This document shows, in pieces, positions 31,216 through 43,489 of a stretch of 64,000 nt of DNA. The position numbers and the translations under genes are program-made. The notes under the pieces were generated by a model. It saw nothing but the letters and a program-made list of their open reading frames with translations. It had not been told where the DNA came from and did not search any database. Origin of the DNA: Ophiobolus disseminans. Lineage: Eukaryota; Ascomycota; Dothideomycetes; Pleosporales; Phaeosphaeriaceae. The number at the start of each line of letters is the position of its first letter. Within the stretch, counting starts at the first letter, position 1. The stretch covers positions 1 to 64,000 of the forward strand of contig MU006244.1 in the NCBI GenBank assembly GCA_010093685.1, in the 5' to 3' direction.

Positions 31216-33722
31216 TTACCCACTCTGAAACGGCACATCTAACCTGTGCGTCCGCTTCCGCTCTCTCTCCCGCTCTTCAACCGTTCTCCCCTCATCCCCA
31301 CTCCTCTCGTCTTCGCTCGGGCCTTTCTCTTCCACCATAACCCCTGAGTTCCCACCGGAGCTAGCTGGCCTCCCCGGGCTCCCACCACCATCGCTTCTGG
31401 TTGGACTCAAGCTCCTAAATCGTTCGATAGGAATACGCTTTTGCATTTTGCTTGCAGCTGTAGGATCGAGCTCAGCGATAGCCACAGGCGTGGCGATACC
31501 TATGAGTTCGCCGACGGCTGTGAGTTCTTTGTCTTCGAATGAGTTTCGTGGGAGCGGACCGGATTGGGGCGGAGAGATCGGAGGACTGGTCGTAGCTACC
31601 AAGACGTCTAGGTCTCCGAGCCATCGTTTTACCAGGCGCTGCTTGATACGCCCCCAGGCACCAAATTCTTCCGTACTAGGATCATGTTGCGCGGGTTTCA
31701 ACTTGTCACCACCAAACCACTCGGTAATCAAGCGCCATTTGAACCCGTTCCACCATCCAACAGGAACAACGCCAGCACGCGGGCCCTGCCGTGTCCACAG
31801 TGTCGAATGGTCGGTAGCAAGCTCGTAATAGAGAGATTCATACACGCCTCTGCGCAAGGGATTCTGGCGCTGCTTAGAGAGGGTGTGCTTGACGAAATAC
31901 CATAGAATGACAACAACGAGCATCAACGGGATGGACACGACAAACCACCATTTGAGCGATGGATTGTTCTCGAAGGTGTCGACGTTCATGCCGAAAAGGC
32001 CCACGCTAAAGGTCAGCGGTAAAAAAATGAAGGTTATCCAGGAGAGGCGCCACATGGATAAACCGAGCTGGAGTTCGTGTCGTGCATCGCGAATACCAAC
32101 TGATTTGTACATCAGATCCGACAAGCCACTCGTAGGCGCGATGATGTCGCGATCCCACTGCCCCGTAAGCTTCTCCAGCTCGTCAGGCACGGAACCCAGC
32201 CATGGCTCATCGTCTTTTGGGTCGCCTGAAGCTAGTTCGTGCAGATGAGAGCGCATTTCCTTTATCATGTCTGAATGAATATATAGCAGGCGCTCGACCT
32301 TGAGCCACTGGGCACTATTTTTCCAGAGTTCAGGGGCTCGAGACTCGTCGGCAGGGTTGTCGTATACTAAAGGCAGACAATTAGTAGAGTTTGAGATAGG
32401 CTTTTGACATGAGTATAGGCGAGGAGTGTTGCTGACTGCCTGGGGTTTGCAAGGTAGGGAACTACTCACTCTTGTCCTCGAGAATACCTACGTGCGTCTC
32501 GCACGCGCCTACAAACCGACTCCAATTGGACGCCAGAGCGTTGAAGATGTCCTTGAGTATAAAGTCCATACACTCGGTCGCAAGAGTATCGTCGTTCTCC
32601 ATCTCGTTGCGCGGCAAGTAGAATGTCAGGCGCCGCCATCGAGATTCTACCTCTTGGCGCGCTCCGATCAGCGTATCCTTGACCGAGTTAGACTGCGACT
32701 TCTCAAAGATAATAATCGTGTTGCTGTTATCGAGCGTCCTGAGTTTCGGTATATACCTCTCCTTGTGTTCGTTGGCATCGACGTTACCGTAGGACTTCTT
32801 CAGGCGCTGATATTCCTCGTATGCCTCCTCGTTGTAAGGGTTGGGGATATCCGGGTCCACCGCTTGGCCAGGGCCATCCGAGAGCTGTACATAAACCGAG
32901 AGTCGCTGGATATACACATCGAATCCGTAGCCTGGCTGGTCGGCCTCATCGTAGTGGTTGAGCTCGAAAAGTGGACCGGTCCCTTTAAGATTGATGGAAC
33001 CTTTAGGGTAGTGCTTTAAATAGTCGCATCCGAACGACGCTCGACTAATGCCCCTCCACGGGTCTCGCTGTGTTCGGAATGTTTTTCCATTGAGTACTGG
33101 CTTCCCACCTCGCTGCTGCGGCTTCTCGTATGTAGCCCACTTCCCGAATGAGGTCCCCACCAAGTCGTCGCTTGCGTCGATATTAAACTTGCGCAGAAAA
33201 TAGCGTGTTGCCCAGGGGGCATTCTGCACGTGGATGACTCTCAAGGCTGCTTGCGCAGAGAGGTCCTCCTTTCGGTAGAAGCGCCGCAGACTGTCGATGT
33301 CGCAGAACTCCTGGGCGACAATCTTCCTCCTGCCCTTGCCAGTATGCTCCTTGGCGACATAGTCAATCAATAGCACACGACCTTGTGCCCAGGTATTATT
33401 GCTCCAGTGCTCCTTCCACTCTATATTTGGGCTATGCTTGCGTCGATGATGGAAGCCAAACGTGCCCGCGCGCGTACGGTCGTCATGTATCGAGGTTTGA
33501 GAAGTCGTGCGATCAAAGGTGGGTCGTTGGTACGCGCTGAATGAGCGAGGCGGTGCTGTCCAAGTTAGCACTTGCTTGAAGCACGCCGGAACTCCCGATT
33601 CTCGTCAACGCACCATTCATCGTTGGACTCGGGCTAGGCACTGGGGGCTCGCCAGCTGTCGTGTCCTCTACCGTTATTGGTGGTGGTGGATCGCTCTTCG
33701 ATCTGTGGAGTTGTGAAGCCAT
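31216..33722 (-). CDS. CorA-type Mg2+ transporter-like protein
   Basis: Likely a divalent-cation channel of the CorA/Alr superfamily in a cellular membrane. Three exons: 33722-33614, 33555-32470 and 32366-31216, with introns of 58 and 103 bp; 781 residues. The long N-terminal region (about 1-400) is soluble (EWKEHWSNNTWAQGRVLLID, FLRKFNIDASDDLVGTSFGK). The C-terminal part has a helical stalk, then two membrane helices, LSWITFIFLPLTFSVGLFGMN with the diagnostic GMN near residue 524, and WWFVVSIPLMLVVVILWYFV. About 190 residues of disordered, charged tail follow. Ion selectivity is presumed from GMN, not shown. Confidence 0.9.
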
Positions 33723-34528
33723 ACTACTGCTTTAGGGGCTTGTTGTAGCCAGCGACTTCAGTCGGTCCGTGAAGCTTGTCGAAGCTTGAACTTTTCGCAA
33801 AGCGCAGTATTTATGGCGCCAACAGCGAACGAGCATGTGCGACGGTGCAACAGATTGCAGCAAACATCGGCATCAAGATCTGTGTTTCATAAACGACAGA
33901 CCCACGAGGCGCTTTTGACACAGCCATGGTGAAGAGTGGGAAGCCTAAAACGCGGTCTGGGGAGGCGCAAGGGTGGTGTGGGGGCAGCAATATTTGCAAT
34001 TATGAGGCTGGGGTCATGCTGATCGTACTCGGCATCTTCGTTCCGCGTGTAGCGCTAGTCCTCAGCCCTACCATACAAATCACGCATACCTACCGGTCAG
34101 ATCAGGAGGGAGTGATGATGCGAGGTGGAATCGTCATCTGCGCGTAAGCTGACATTGGCTCGTGATCAGATCTCAGTCACTTTGCGATAAGTTTCCAGGG
34201 GTACGATTTGCACGTGGCAATGGTGGTACATTAAACTTGTTGCTACTTTATCCTTCTTATTCACCATTCCAGCAACATCGCTAATTGGGACAGCGAAACC
34301 AAACATCCCCCAAGCGTGAGCTATTAAGTCTTACTTCCAAAAGATAGTATATGCCAGTGTATACAAACAACATGTAGGAGAGATGGTGATCGTGACTCAT
34401 GTAGGCGCTATATACGCTCGCAGTGGGTATTAACAACGAGATAGGAGAGTGCAAATGTTGTCAAGAAGGGTAGTGATGCTCGCTGTAAACGCCAACACCG
34501 TGAAATGCGGTTATTTCGGGGTATCTCA
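33723..34528. other. Intergenic, no gene seen
   Basis: This spans the CorA-type gene promoter and the 3' side of the RasGEF gene. A 73-codon ORF at 33926-34147 (+) has one hydrophobic stretch (AGVMLIVLGIFVPRVALVL) but no family motif. I do not call it. Confidence 0.4.
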
Positions 34529-37500
34529 TCATTCACAGAGGCGGCTGCGTTTAGAAATCTCGTCATCAGTCAACGCTGCCAACCAGAGGCATTTGCTGAT
34601 AATATGTGGTTCCACCTTGAAAGTGTACTTTGAACTGGCCTCAAGAAGGCGAAGGAGATTCTTGACTATCGTGGCGGCGGTGTGGTGTCGTTCGAAGTTG
34701 ACCAGCCGTTCGCCGTCGACCGGAGGCGAGTCAATGAAGGCAGGCTTTTGGGCGTTGTAGATCAGATCGCGCGTATATATACCGATGAAAGGGATGCACC
34801 CGTCATCCACTGTTGCCGTTTCCATCTCAAGTCGTAGGTTGTGGAAATTCTTGAGGGGCTGTACAATAGCTTCTAGCTCTTTCAGAACTTGTAGCTCTGC
34901 CGCAGGAATTAGAGCCCAGGTTCTCCGAAGCTTCGATACGTCATTTGATATGAGTGCAATGGAAATTTGGTACATAGTCGCATAATTTCGAAGTCGGCGA
35001 GCATGTGCCGCGATGTGGATGTACTTGACGATGCATCGGGCACGCTCATGGGTGTCTTCTGTGAGTACACATTCGGACACGACCCACTTGACAACCAGAT
35101 TGAAGCGAGCAATGACAACGTCCACGCCTCGCGCCTCCTCAGTCCGGAGATAGTGTACCCAATCACGAATCTGTGGAGATGATTGCTTCCACCGCAGCTC
35201 GATTAGTTCTTTCCAGTCAATCTCGTCTAATGCATCCTTCTCAACCACAGTAAATTGTTGAGCCAAGATCTCTGAGTCGTATGCTAGGACGAATGGCATA
35301 TGCGTGGCTGGTGTTGTTGACCTCTCCGGCTGGTTGTGTGATTCGGTCGACGAGTTTAAGGTGTGCATTGGCGATTCAAAGGTTTGGTTGTGGGGATGGG
35401 GCGCAGTAGGGGTGAGGCCTGGGGTTGGTAGGCCACGTTCGAAGACCGTAGGGTTTGGCAGGGCGTCGTTGAGGCGGTGCGCGGTCATGGGCGGTGTTGG
35501 GGGATGACGCATTGGATGCGTTGGCAGCTCTTTAGAATCCCGCTCGACTGTCGCTGGTTCATCGTCGAAAAACGACCTCACGCCGTGGCTAGTACTGTCC
35601 GATTTCCCACCTATTGTGTCCATGTCACTCAGATCTTCGTCTTCATCAAGGAGGAAAGACTCGCGCAGCACAGACGATCTGGGTCGAGTGGCACCGGCTG
35701 ATATCCTCTTCATGCTATCAGTCTCAACAACATACTCGAGCGACGAGTTTGATGACATGGTTGGATGAGAGGTGTGGGTGGTCTGATGACTTGAGTTGGT
35801 AGCCAGCTGCAGCGGCGAGGGTTTCGCAGAGGAACGCATCGTTTCGAGGGTCCCTGTATGGCCAGTGTTTATCATATCACTAAGACCACGGTCGAGAAGT
35901 GGTATCGAAGAATATGAGTCTTCTGATCCACCTTCGGAACTCACAGCAGGCATGCGACGGTTGAAGTTCTCTGCTGACAATCGATACATGTCGTGTTCGT
36001 TCTGTGCCGGCGGAGCAAGCGGTCGATGCAAGACATCATCAGTGTTGTCATGTGTGTTGTATTCAGACGGATTGTTGTCTGAGCTCGCATACTCTCCTGG
36101 GGCACCGATTGGCCTGTATTCATCCATTTCAGCAGTGGTCCGTCGAGAGCTATCACTTGAAGATCGCTTCTCGTATCGTCCCTCCAGCTTCATCAAAGCA
36201 GATTCTACCCCACCCTCATCGTCTGTATCATCCGGAAGAGCTGCGAGTTTCGCTACCTCGGCCTCAAAAGACGGTCTGAGATTTGGCTGCGATGAGTGCG
36301 TGTCGACCAATGAAATTGATTTCTTTGGGGGTGCTTCACGCTCTAATTGAGGCTCCAGCTCAGCCTTTCCAGCACGCTGAATAGGCTCCGGTGAGGGATC
36401 GATGTAACGGTCAGAGCGCAAGATGACAGAATTGGTGACTGAGTGTGTGCGATTTGACACCGATCCAGTAGAGTGAGGACGTTGGATGTACTCGAGATCG
36501 TGAACGTTGTCTACGGCACGGAGATCACCACCTGGTCGTCGACGAAGTTGGCGTGTAGGTGCAGCTGAACCACCAGCAGGTTGGTCAAGGAAGAAGGGAT
36601 CGTTGTTGGACGACATGGTCTGGAATGTAGAGACACTGTCAGGACCTCGGCGCCGACTCAGTACACTGTTGTATGAAGCATGCCGCCTTAGTGATCCCGT
36701 GCGGGCCATGGAAGTCTTGGTGGATCCGCGTCGTCTGAAAGAGTGCATTTGCTCTGGCTCTCGTCCCTCTGACATGGACCTTCTCCGTCTTGCTGCAGGA
36801 CGCTGCGCATTTGTTCTTGATTGGCGGTGTTCGCTCCTTGTTGTCAGAGTTTCCGGGTCGTTGTAAAGCTCCGAATGGCGGAATGCATGTATGCTGCCAT
36901 GATTCGTATGTTCGTCGATGGAGATGCTACGTTGAAGGACCTCTGCAGGCGCGTTGTCGGGAACACTGTCTTGAGTCTGTCCAGGCAGAGCGCCAGACAT
37001 TGTGGGAAGCGGAGGAGCACCTGTATCATCGATGATGAGGATTGATTTGCTGCCGCTGGTAATATTACTCTGCACCCGAGGGTCATACCGTCGCACTGAT
37101 TCTTTACGGTCATCTGAAACTGGAGTATTTCGTTTGTCGAACTCAAACTCGAAGCCCCCCAAGTCGGGAGGATTGGCACTGTGCCGCTGTTGGCCTTCAT
37201 TTTCCAGCTGTTCGCGCACCGCTTCCTTGAAGCTCTCGGCAACCTGAGAAGCCAGAAGATCGATGCGTACTTGTGGCCGTCCCCGAGTAATTCGTCGTTT
37301 CTGCACTCCACCCGAGGCTGTGGAGATTGGGCCGGAGCTCGAAGAATGAGCGGAACGTGGCTGTCGATGATGGGCGTGGCTACTGAGATATGGAGGCGGC
37401 CCAGGGGCTTGTCGAGTACTTAGTGCCCGCCGCACACTGCCAAAGATCTTCTTCATGCCGGGACTGGAGGGGGGCACTGGCTTTTCCACGTCTTCGGCAA

Positions 37501-39789
37501 TCGCGTCGTCAACTTCCAGCTGCACATGAGAGCGTGCGTGTCGCAAGCTCTTCAATTCGATAAAGGGCGATCCAGGCTGAAACAGGCCGCCGCGCACAAG
37601 GCTACCTGGCATGTTTGACACCACAGATGCGGCTGTTTCTGCAGAGGTATGCTTGGGCAGTGAAAGTGGCGCTCGACTGTCTCTGAGTGCATCAGAGAAG
37701 CTTCCGCTCCGTTTGTGAGCGTGGGACTGGACTGGGCGATTCATCTTCTTTGCGGATGTTGCCTGCTGTGGGCTGGCTGCTAGTCGTGCGGTACCTGCGG
37801 GGACCGGGTGAGGGTACAGAGGTAGCTCAATGCCTTGTTCTGTCTTGTTCATGCCACGCATGGGAATGCTGCATGACAAGACGTGCATGCTTTGTTCGCT
37901 AGCAGGTGATAGCGGTACGGGTGCGGTCTCGTACTCTTGGGATGGAACGTAAGGCGAGCTCATCGAGTTCTGGGGCGTATGGCGAGCTCGTTGGGCCCAC
38001 TCCATGTGGCGGCTGGCGAATTGGTCGCTTGGATTGGACCCCACCGTCTCTTTGGTATCGCGGGGATTGGGTCGTTTGGGTGTGGTGGGCGTACGCGCGA
38101 TAGTGATGTATTCTTCCCCCGAGGTTTGCGAATCGGCTTGCCCACCCGGAAGCAGTTCCTCGTCTACCGAATTCTGGCCAATGCCGTCCTCAGTCTCCCA
38201 GTACATTGCGCAGGTCCGTCTCCAGCACTTCTTCAGCTCCCCAACAATCTTCACATCTCCCCCGCCCCCATCTTCTCGATTCCGGAGATCGCGGTAGAGG
38301 CTGTTGACGAGGTCGCAGAAAAATGTGCGCAGGTGGAAGTCGGGCACGAAATCATCGACAAAGTAGTTCAAGATCCAATGACGCAGTGCTACAAACGTCC
38401 TCACACGCACTATGCGGCCAAAGTCGTCTTGGCGATCTACGGCCCAGCGCAGTCTCGAGATGAGGTACGCCACCAGGTCTCTCGTGCTGAGGAATGCGCG
38501 GAAGGTGAGGAAGAAGTCGGAGAGCAGCTCGTAGTCGAGGAAGCTGGGAGAGGTGATGTGAGCAACCAGGCGAGACGGGGTGGCTGCCAGTATCTCACCG
38601 GTGGGCGAGAAGCGCACAACGGCGTGGTCGTCTGGATTGGCGGTGAGGGCGTCGTACAGCCTAGGTCCGATGGGCATGTGCGAGACGCGTGCCGAGGAAG
38701 GCGCGGAGGTGGGCATAGGCGGGCGCTCCATGGTGGCGCGGTAACGGTGCGGTATGGGCGAGTAGGCGTCTGAATGGGGTCGGGACAGGAGAGAGTGGGC
38801 GCCGTCCTCGGCGGCTGAGGCGCGCGTGTAGACGGAGCTGCGCAGGTCGGCGGTGCCGCGGGTGCTGAAGCGCGGGGTGCCCAGCTTGTACGTGGGGATG
38901 GGCACCTGCAGGAGGGGGAAGGACGAGGTGTCGGCCGTCTTGGGCCGTCCAAAGGGCGTGCGCTCGATGACGACCTTGAAGGTGCCGGGCTCGTTGCCGA
39001 GCGACGTCACCGTGTGGTCGTCGGCGGTGGAGAAGGAGTGCGAGCGGGCGTGAGCGAGGGGACGGTCGGCATCGTCTGGGCGCAGAATGGGCAGCGGCGG
39101 CGGCGGGGTGGGTTCGGAGCGCGGGGTCCTGGAGCCGTACAGACTCTGCTCCCATTCATTGCTGGCTGGGCGGAGGAGGTGCGAGTCGAGCGTGGCGCTG
39201 TCGGGCGGCGTCTGAGGAGGGAAGACGAAGGGGTCTGGCTGGGGACGCCCGCGCTGGTTGCCGGCGCGGACGGTGGGCCTGTGCAGTCATGGAGTCAGTG
39301 AGTGCTGTAGCCAAGTTGACCTGCGTGTTTCACAGTCTCCAACATGGGGCGTGACTGTTGGTGGCTGCGGTCGCGCCTTCCACTGGGGGGGTGGAGTCGG
39401 TCGCGCCTTCCTCGAAGTCTGGTTGTGCCTTCCTCGCCGTCCCGCGTAACACCAGACGCAGTTGAGTGGGGTGGTGCAGTAGAGTGGGCATACCTCAGGT
39501 AGATGACGCCGTTGTGCACGTTGGCGACCGTGTAGGACCGGCCCGCGCCCGTCGAGCTGCTCGTCAGCGTGTCGATGGTGCCGCTGCTGCCCTGTGCCCG
39601 CGTCCTGCTCTTCAGCTGCTCGCGTGAGTCCTTTACTCGTCGTAGGCGGCGCTGGTCGTCGACCGCACGCCGTTTGGTGATGTCTGCGCTCTGCGCGCCC
39701 GACGCGAAGTCGCCGTGACCATTGCGGAGGCCATCGGCAGGGGAGCCTGGGTAGCTTGTCGCATTCTGCTGCAGTGCCGGTAGGGACAT
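34529..39789 (-). CDS. LTE1-like guanine nucleotide exchange factor (RasGEF domains)
   Basis: Large RasGEF-domain protein of the LTE1 type; the yeast homologue promotes mitotic exit and polarity at the bud cortex. Exons 39789-39494 and 39278-34529, with a 215-bp intron, give 1681 residues. The RasGEF N-terminal domain lies at about 315-440 (VVRFSPTGEILAATPSRLVA, SPSFLDYELLSDFFLTFRAF, LISRLRWAV). The catalytic CDC25-like domain occupies the last 250 residues (FVLAYDSEILAQQFTVVEKD, IVARFN-like VVIARFNLVVKWVVSE, CIVKYIHIAAHARRLRNYAT, HNLRLEMETA, IPFIGIYTRDLIY). Between them, some 1000 residues are disordered, Ser/Pro/Arg-rich and full of potential kinase sites. The direct target GTPase is not determined by sequence. 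Confidence 0.92.
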
Positions 39790-41162
39790 CCTACCCCATC
39801 ATCCGCACTGGGCCCCCAGCAATACGACGCCAACGGCAGAAACAGTGTCAGAGAATGCGTCGGCGGAGCATGGCCTGCGACGACGTGCACTGTGCAGTCA
39901 CGTCAATATGGAGAGCAGCAGGAGGAGGATCTTGGATGGCGACGACGGGTGAAGTCGACGTCCCCAGCCCTGTTAGACTACCATGCCCAGCAGCGACCTG
40001 GAAGCTCGCCAGTCAGCGCGCCTAATGGCCTCGACGCCCGAAACGACATGCACTATCCTTTGCCCGGCCGTCTCCGCAATGCCCTGCCTGCACTGGCTGG
40101 ATAATTGGCAACAAGTGCATCGCCCGCCCTGTTCGCATGCCTGCTGCCTGCATGTTTACACATCCAGCCGTGTTTGCACACGGCCATATGCCCTTCTCCG
40201 AGCCCCTTCAAGTTGTCGGCCGTCACGCACCCGCCGCAACGACTGCCCCATTTTCGACGCGCCAACACCAAGTCCTAGCTGCATCGCAGAGTTCGCCGAC
40301 TGCGATTGACTTTCGCGCTGCATCGGATCTGGGACCAATGTTCCGAAGGGCGCCCACTGGCCACAGCCACGAGGCCTCGAGGGTTGATCCCGGCACACCC
40401 TCAATGCCACTTCAATGTTGCAATTTGTTGCACACTTCACAGCAGTCACACTCCCAGACGCGGCCAAAAGCAACAATTGGCCGCCTCATTTCGCCCACGC
40501 TACACAAGCACACCCACACTGATTTTCCAAACGGCAATGCCGGCGCCTTACAATTGCAGCAAAGTGCTACCGGCGTCGTGCATGTTCGGGCAGCATGAAA
40601 CACGGCAGCCGTTCTGTGGCCATACCGGCCACAACTTCCGCTTCATCACCCTGGGTTCATGACGCACTCTCCGTTGTTGTTGCCCTCTGAAACCCAAGAT
40701 CGCCACGCTAAGCACGATTAAGTTTCCTGGTGATGCACTCTGCACGACATCGATTCGAGGCTAGGAGGGCCAAAGCGTTCGGCCGACCTCGAAGGGAGTC
40801 GTCGGTAGACAAGACATGCTAAACGCAAGAAACCGAGGCACTCAGTGAACGTACGTGATCTCTCATCTTTGAGACGGTCAAGGCAATACATGATGAGCAG
40901 AAGCCCAATCTTTCTGCACATCGTGACGCCCCCTTCCAATAGAAGAGCATCAGACGGAAGAAGAAGATCGACAGTAGCAGCGCAAAGAGTGGTCTGTGTA
41001 TATACACCCAGAGCATAGACGGCTGCAACTTTCCGACATATACACGTCGTTCCATGATCACAGTCCCACTCTGCTCGTTTGCAATTCAGCTCAGATTCGG
41101 GAAGGGCCGGAGTGTCAACATGTTGAATTTTAAGAGACGATTGATTCTATACTGATCCACCT
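39790..41162. other. Intergenic, promoter of LTE1-like gene
   Basis: No supported gene. ORFs up to 153 codons on both strands overlap and lack motifs. The interval probably holds the LTE1-like promoter and 5' UTR, and the 3' UTR of the DUF3445 gene. Confidence 0.4.
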
Positions 41163-42819
41163 TCAGTATGGGTACGCGTGCGCTTCTTCCTCTCGACTCA
41201 GGTCCAGTCCGTTCTTGACCTGCTCTTCATGCATCTTATCCAGATACTCCAACAAGACATCTCCATACCTCTCCTTCCCCTTGTACTTGCTCACGTCGTC
41301 GCCCCAACTTCTCACCGCACTGGCCAATCGACCAGGCACGTATGGCTCTTTGCAGATGTCGGTGACGGGGTGGAAGTAGGTACGGATGGTGAAAACTACA
41401 CCGCCAGAACGAGGTAGACTAGGACTCTCATCAGCACGGTGGTATGACATGATATGAGGCATGACGCTATATCGGGTTTCAAGGGTGGAAGCGTGAAGAG
41501 ATGGATGCAGCAGATCATCGCTGACGCTCACTGCAGCCACAACGCGAAACAGCATAGCAAGCACAACTCAAAAACAACATACCGTCTTAGACTCTGCCTT
41601 TCGCTCCTGAACCAGTGGTTTTTAATCGCCTTGTTCTTTTCCTACACAGAAGTCAGACATCACAGGACATCACGAGCGATCTAACGAGTACTTACCGCAG
41701 TAAACCACCCAATGCCCTCCGCATCTTCACTCCCAATACTTTCACTCCACGCCAACTTGTCGTCCACTTGGATGAAATAGTTATTTCTCAACACCGGACT
41801 CTGCGGCTGAATCCTCCTGAAAAAATTCAGCATGCCCTTTTCCAGCTTCTCCTTGAAACCAGGCACATCACCACTCGTATGGATCTCGCTCAAGGGCATA
41901 CCGAACTTATCCTCCAACCTCCAGAACCCGGCTAGTAGAATAGCGCCAGCGAGCAGGTAGTACTGTCCGTCAGGGCGCTCCATCATGATTGCAAGATCAT
42001 CCTGCATCATGCGTCCCGCCATTGCCATTGGGTCTTCTTTCAACGGTCTTTCTTCAATATTGAAGCTCTCGCCAGTTACGACGTTATCCATACCTACCCC
42101 GGTTTTCCGGTAGAGGTCGGGGTACCGCGCGGGCAAGTAAGAACATAATTCGTCGAGCAGCTCGACAGCAGCATCGAACGCTTCGGGTGCGGTGCGACAG
42201 CATTTCTGCCCGCGCTCGGCTATGCGTGTAGCTTTGAGGTCGTGGTAGTGCATGTACTGGTTGTCTAGCTCGATCCATTCGTCCCAATGCATCGTTCGCA
42301 GACCCATTGTGATATTGTATTTTGGGCCATGCCGAAACGGACGGTACGGCAGGGGCTTGGTGTGCTCGAGGGACCAGGCTGGGTAAGGCGGTGGCGATGG
42401 GCTGGTGAATTGCTGAGGCGGCCATACTGTGTAACGTGAGTGTGTGAAGGGTGCCAGAGGGACAAATATGAGTATTTACCTCCTGGTGGACGGTCGGGTG
42501 CTTTGAACGGCGAACGCTTCTCGAGGTTAGGCGTGTTTGGTCGTGTGTTGGCGCTGCGTGCGCGGGCGCGAAGACGGCGTGTGACCGTCATGGCTAGCCA
42601 TATGGTTGTGATGAAGAACAGACCGGCGTAGAGTGCTGCCCTAGGATGGATATCGGTGTGTCGAAGCGTGCCGTCCAGCTTCATTTGAGCCTTGCTTAGA
42701 TGTACATGTGCTTTGTGACAGTGATATCGAACCACATGGTCAAGTTCTTCGCGGTGTTTACGAATGGTCTCATGGAGCTGTTTGACTTGCTCTGCAAGGC
42801 GAGGAGCACGAAGTGACAT
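41163..42819 (-). CDS. DUF3445 protein, haem-dependent oxidative N-demethylase-like, membrane-anchored
   Basis: DUF3445 members are described as haem-dependent oxidative N-demethylases. Four exons: 42819-42480, 42426-41696, 41641-41583 and 41418-41163 (introns 53, 54 and 164 bp), 461 residues. Residues 7-50 look like a coiled coil and 61-79 (AALYAGLFFITTIWLAMTV) form one membrane helix followed by basic residues. The domain then reads PLPYRPFRHGPKYNITMGLR, WDEWIELDNQYMHYHDLKAT, LDELCSYLPARYPDLY, MMQDDLAIM, YFIQVDDKLAW, GWFTAEKNKAIKNHWFRSER, and RLPRSGGVVFTIRTYFHP. The 59-bp third exon is supported because it restores the family WFRSERQSLRRLPRS sequence. It is probably attached to an internal membrane. 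Confidence 0.85.
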
Positions 42820-43489
42820 AGTGGCCCGGTGACAAGGGAATTTGATTCAAGATTGAAGATAGAAGGGACCGCACATAGTAGTCAATTCAAATGAGAGGAT
42901 ACGAAAGCACAAGGGTACGGGGCAATAAGAAGGCGTGGATTTAGGCGATAATCCTTATGACAATGTTTGCCCTGCCCTGCCCTGCAGGCACGATAGTCTA
43001 GCATCCCGGTGTCACAATAACGGCCTTCCCAGGATCCAACAGTCTAGGATGAAGTGTGGGGTTGACCTGCTCGGTGTCGTCAATCCTCTCTATCTCGCTG
43101 GGGCAGGGATAACACTACCCCACTCGGTTAGTCGAAACCCCTCTAAAGCAGCCAAGAATCTTCAAGCGCATCAAGCGATAAGCCAATTCCACCGATACCA
43201 GTCATGTCAAGAGGCAAAGGTATGCGGTAGTCGTAGTGTTCGCCTTGGTTCGCCCGCTTTGCCCATGGTGTTTCGTCCCTGTTCGTGGACCTCACCCCCA
43301 GTATCGAGTGCTAAGACCTCTGCCTAGATATCTTCAAGATTTTCGAAGGTGCGGGCAAATATATGGCTAGTTTAAGTTATCCGGACTGACAATAATCCTA
43401 CTGCAGCAGTCATGCGCGTCTAAGGTCCCTGGCACAGCTCTCGCGTGACTTCTACCGAACAATGCTCGATTCGGCAAGCTATAGACACT
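42820..43489. other. Intergenic, no gene seen
   Basis: This is the upstream region of the DUF3445 gene and the 3' side of ALG9. A 130-codon ORF at 42935-43327 (+) has no recognisable motif and is not called. Confidence 0.4.

Noticed and set aside
33926..34147. Possible PMP3-like small proteolipid
   Set aside because: It has one hydrophobic stretch only and lacks the family's conserved Pro/Gly and second helix.
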